A stretch of DNA of 8,226 nt, from assembly GCA_004556255.1 (NCBI GenBank), contig SFHY01000127.1, positions 1 through 8,226 on the forward strand, given 5' to 3'. This stretch comes from Lactobacillus delbrueckii (GTDB lineage: Bacteria; Bacillota; Bacilli; Lactobacillales; Lactobacillaceae). Position 1 is the stretch's first letter. Every line of letters starts with the position of its first letter. The notes below the pieces were generated by a model, which did no database searches, was not told the origin of the DNA, and worked only from the letters and a program-made list of their open reading frames with translations. The position numbers and the translations under genes are program-made. This document shows positions 5,605 through 8,226 of this stretch, in pieces.

Positions 5605-8226
5605 TTAATCTTGCTTAGCAGCCGCGTAGAGCTCGGATTTCCGCTCATTTAAAGCTTGGTCCAGCTGCTTGGCCGCGTCCAGGATATGTCTTGGGTAGTC
5701 ACAGACCTTGCCGGTCCAGATCAGCTTGATCCGGTCTTCTCCGGCCTGCCGGTCCTTAACTTCTTCCAGCTTGGCCTTTAGTTCTGCCTCACTGGCTCCC
5801 GGCAAGACAGCCACGAACTCTTCCCCGCTGATCCGGTAGAGCTGGGAAACAGCAAAGCTTCCCCCCAGCCAGTCTGCGGTCTGCTGCAAAAGCAGGTTCC
5901 CTTCCTGCGGGCCGTGATCAGCGTTATAGTCCCGCAAATTATAGAGGTCCAGGTAGACCAAAGCTGCCGGCTGCCGGTCACTCTTCAGCTCTTCCAGCTT
6001 GCCCTGGTAGGCACTTGCCCCGCCAAGACCAGTCAAGTGGTCGCTGGCAGCCGGATCCGGCAATTGCCGCAAACGGTTAACTACGCTCAGCTTGGCCGCC
6101 AGATAGCGGGAGTATTCGCCCAGCAGGTCCTTGGCATAAGCCAGCTGGTCAGCGTCAAAGTTTTCCACCCCCAGATAGCCTAAGAGGGTCTTGCTCGAAA
6201 AGAGCGGATATAAGAGGATGCGGACATTCTTCCGGTTCAGCTCGTAAAGTTCCCGGTCAAAGCGGAGGCTCTCCATATCACTGATGTAAAGATATGGCTG
6301 CTGGCCCCGCCGCTGTTCACAGTAAGCAATAATTTTTTCTGCTAAAGCATCGGAAACCCTGCCCATGAGACTAGTCTTCCGGGTCCATTCGTATTCAAGT
6401 TCCGCCTTTTCCTGGCCGGCAGAAAACATGTAGATTCTTTCTGGCGCAATCAAGCTGGCCACTTCAACCAAGGAGAAGTTGATTTCAGAAGCATGGTATT
6501 CCGGCCCATTCAAAGTCCGGGCCAAGGCCGCGCTTTGGGCAGCCAGGCTGCCTGATCGTTTAAGGGCGGCCAAGCGCGGAGCATTGTCTTCTATCTTGGT
6601 AAAGGCCAGGGCCACGCAGGCCGGCTGGGCAGCCGGCAAAATCGTGAATTCACACCAGGCCGCCATATGCTTGCTGTACAGGCGGTGGCTGCTGGCCCGG
6701 CCAGTCCGGAGAACTTCCAAAGGCAGACTGGACCACTGGACCTCTTCGCCCGGCAAGGCCGCCGTCAGCTTCTTGCCCAATATTTCATTTTTCGGCAGCT
6801 GCAGGAGCTGACTGAAGACCTGGTTGACTGATACAAATTCACAGTCCGCCTGCTGGCTGGCTTTATCATAAAATGGCCGGACAACCAGATAAGGCAAAGG
6901 CAGGTCTTCATAGCTAGTTGAGCTGGTCATTTTCTCTTCAGCCTGGCTGGATAAAAGCAGGACCTTAAAGAGGGTATGGTCATGGGCGTTGACCACCATC
7001 TTAAAGCTCAGCTGGTATTCCTGGCCAGAAACGTTTAAGCTGGTCAGCTGCTCATGGGCAGACCGGGCAGCTGATCTGGCAAAGTTGAGCATCTTTGCCT
7101 GGCTGGCCTGGTCATGCCAGGAAAGCTGCTTATCATCAGCCAAAACCACCCCGATCTGGGCGGCAAAAGAACGGAAGGCACTATTGAGATAAAAGGCCTC
7201 AAAGCCTTCCTTTTCCCGGTCATAGTCAATTATGGCCAGGGGTTGGTCAACATTGACGTCAACCAGGCCGGCGGTTTCAAAGTAGGAGCTTTCATCCAGC
7301 CCCTCCCACTCAACGCCCAGTTCTTCCAAGCGGTCAACAACTTCTTGGAAGGTATTTGGCTTGCCATAGTAGTAGCCCTGGATTACTTCACAGCCTACGT
7401 CCTGCAAGAAGGCAATCTGCTCCTTGCTTTCCACCCCTTCACACAAGGTGTGGACACCCAGGCTCTTGGCCATGGAGATCAAAGGCTTGATAACCTTCTT
7501 GCTCCGGTCGTCAAACTTCCGCATGAAGATCATGTCCAGCTTGATTTCGTCAAAGCCATACTCTTTCAAGGTGTTCAAAGAGGAGGCCCCGCTGCCGAAA
7601 TCATCCATCAAAACCTGGAAGCCATTGGCATGGAAGCGGTCGATGGCCTTCTTGATCTTGACCGGGTCTTCTGTCAGGATGGTTTCGGTGATTTCCACCC
7701 GCAGCATTTCCCGGGGAATATCGTATTTTTTAACCAAATCCAGGAGAACCTGGTTGGGGTCGCTGGTCACGAAGTCAGTCCGGGAAAGGTTGAAGGATAT
7801 CGGTACGATCTTGCCGCCGCTGTCCAGCTGCCGGCGGATCAATTTGGCTGCTTCTTCTAAGACGTACAAGTCCAGCTTGTAGGTCAAATTACTGTCTTCC
7901 AGAACCGGCACGAAACGGCCCGGTGACATGAAGCCCCTGGTCTGGTCGTTCCAGCGGGCCAGGGCTTCCAAGCCGGACAACTTGCCGTTCATCAAGTGGA
8001 CTTGCGGCTGGTAGTAGACCTGGATGTCACCGTTAGCAATCGCTTCATCAATGTGGTCAACCACAAACTTGGTGTAAGCTGATTGCTCACTAAATTCATC
8101 GGTGTAGACCCGGTAGCATTTTTCTGCCCCGTCCTTAACCTCGTCGCAAGCCGTCTTGGCATAGTCACATTCAGTTTCGATGCTCTTGCTGCCATCTGAA
8201 TAGTAGATCCCGGCCTTTAAGTAGAG
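5605..8226 (-). CDS. Multidomain c-di-GMP turnover protein (GGDEF-EAL-PAS-PAS-GAF-GGDEF), 5' end outside the window
   Basis: The frame is open to the right edge, so 873 carboxy-terminal residues are visible (numbered from the codon at 8226); an apparent GTG start at 8064 is internal. Residues 1-50 resemble the end of a GGDEF domain (LKAGIYY, then a CDYAKTACDEVKDG helix). An EAL phosphodiesterase domain follows (about 60-300) with every catalytic element: Glu87 in LEALARW, Asn146, Glu178 in EITET, Asp208-Asp209 in DDFGSG, Lys229, Glu263 in EGVES and Gln283. Two PAS-like regions (about 320-430 and 435-545) and a GAF-like region (about 555-720) lead to a second GGDEF domain (about 728-865) with DHLTGL but SGEEF at 800-804. 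It is predicted to hydrolyse c-di-GMP, with the sensor regions and the degenerate GGDEF domains acting as regulators. No transmembrane segment is visible in this part. The PAS and GAF calls rest on pattern and spacing and are less certain than EAL and GGDEF. Confidence 0.9.
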   Translation of the reverse strand, partial: LYLKAGIYYSDGSKSIETECDYAKTACDEVKDGAEKCYRVYTDEFSEQSAYTKFVVDHIDEAIANGDIQVYYQPQVHLMNGKLSGLEALARWNDQTRGFMSPGRFVPVLEDSNLTYKLDLYVLEEAAKLIRRQLDSGGKIVPISFNLSRTDFVTSDPNQVLLDLVKKYDIPREMLRVEITETILTEDPVKIKKAIDRFHANGFQVLMDDFGSGASSLNTLKEYGFDEIKLDMIFMRKFDDRSKKVIKPLISMAKSLGVHTLCEGVESKEQIAFLQDVGCEVIQGYYYGKPNTFQEVVDRLEELGVEWEGLDESSYFETAGLVDVNVDQPLAIIDYDREKEGFEAFYLNSAFRSFAAQIGVVLADDKQLSWHDQASQAKMLNFARSAARSAHEQLTSLNVSGQEYQLSFKMVVNAHDHTLFKVLLLSSQAEEKMTSSTSYEDLPLPYLVVRPFYDKASQQADCEFVSVNQVFSQLLQLPKNEILGKKLTAALPGEEVQWSSLPLEVLRTGRASSHRLYSKHMAAWCEFTILPAAQPACVALAFTKIEDNAPRLAALKRSGSLAAQSAALARTLNGPEYHASEINFSLVEVASLIAPERIYMFSAGQEKAELEYEWTRKTSLMGRVSDALAEKIIAYCEQRRGQQPYLYISDMESLRFDRELYELNRKNVRILLYPLFSSKTLLGYLGVENFDADQLAYAKDLLGEYSRYLAAKLSVVNRLRQLPDPAASDHLTGLGGASAYQGKLEELKSDRQPAALVYLDLYNLRDYNADHGPQEGNLLLQQTADWLGGSFAVSQLYRISGEEFVAVLPGASEAELKAKLEEVKDRQAGEDRIKLIWTGKVCDYPRHILDAAKQLDQALNERKSELYAAAKQD

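Noticed and set aside
7114..7860. A 248-codon open frame on the plus strand, antisense to the EAL domain
   Set aside because: It lies entirely opposite a strongly conserved EAL coding region, has no convincing ribosome binding site or family resemblance, and long antisense frames are expected from the GC-biased codon use here.

Overview
The window looks like a chromosomal segment from a low-to-mid GC lactic acid bacterium of the Lactobacillaceae, possibly close to the Lactobacillus delbrueckii group. The reasons are the AGGAG-type ribosome binding sites, the GCC/AAG/CTG/GGC-rich codon use of the host genes, an AdhE and a formate/nitrite-type channel typical of fermentative Firmicutes, and an ISL3-family insertion sequence (a family named after an L. 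delbrueckii element). The species assignment is inference.

Layout. Positions 1-252 form a dense control region for a plus-strand adhE gene (253-2955): a sigma-A-like promoter, two near-identical Rex-type palindromes (one far upstream, one over the predicted transcription start) and a CcpA cre-like site between them. A bidirectional terminator (3014-3055) separates adhE from a convergent minus-strand FNT-family anion channel gene (3080-3847). The FNT promoter is near-consensus; a cre-like site covers its -35 box and a perfect FNR-type palindrome lies just upstream. Beyond that is a complete ISL3-family element (4012-5549, AT-richer than the host genes) with 26-bp imperfect terminal repeats. 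Its transposase gene carries a perfect 26-bp tandem duplication that shifts the frame just after the last catalytic residue. The rest (5605-8226) is the 3' part of a large minus-strand c-di-GMP turnover gene that runs off the right edge. Its order is degenerate GGDEF end, intact EAL, two PAS-like regions, GAF-like region, degenerate GGDEF, and it ends at its own intrinsic terminator.

How the genes fit together. AdhE reoxidises NADH by reducing acetyl-CoA to ethanol, and the FNT channel moves formate, lactate or similar small acids. The sites seen upstream (Rex for NADH/NAD+ ratio, cre for sugar status, FNR-type for oxygen or redox) suggest that both genes answer to redox and carbon state. This is inferred from motif matches only. 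The c-di-GMP protein has no visible functional tie to them. The IS sits in the gap between the c-di-GMP gene's terminator and the FNT promoter and disrupts no gene. I found no wholly new multi-gene system here; the most distinctive items are the stacked operators, the frameshifting duplication in the transposase and the unusual domain order of the EAL protein.
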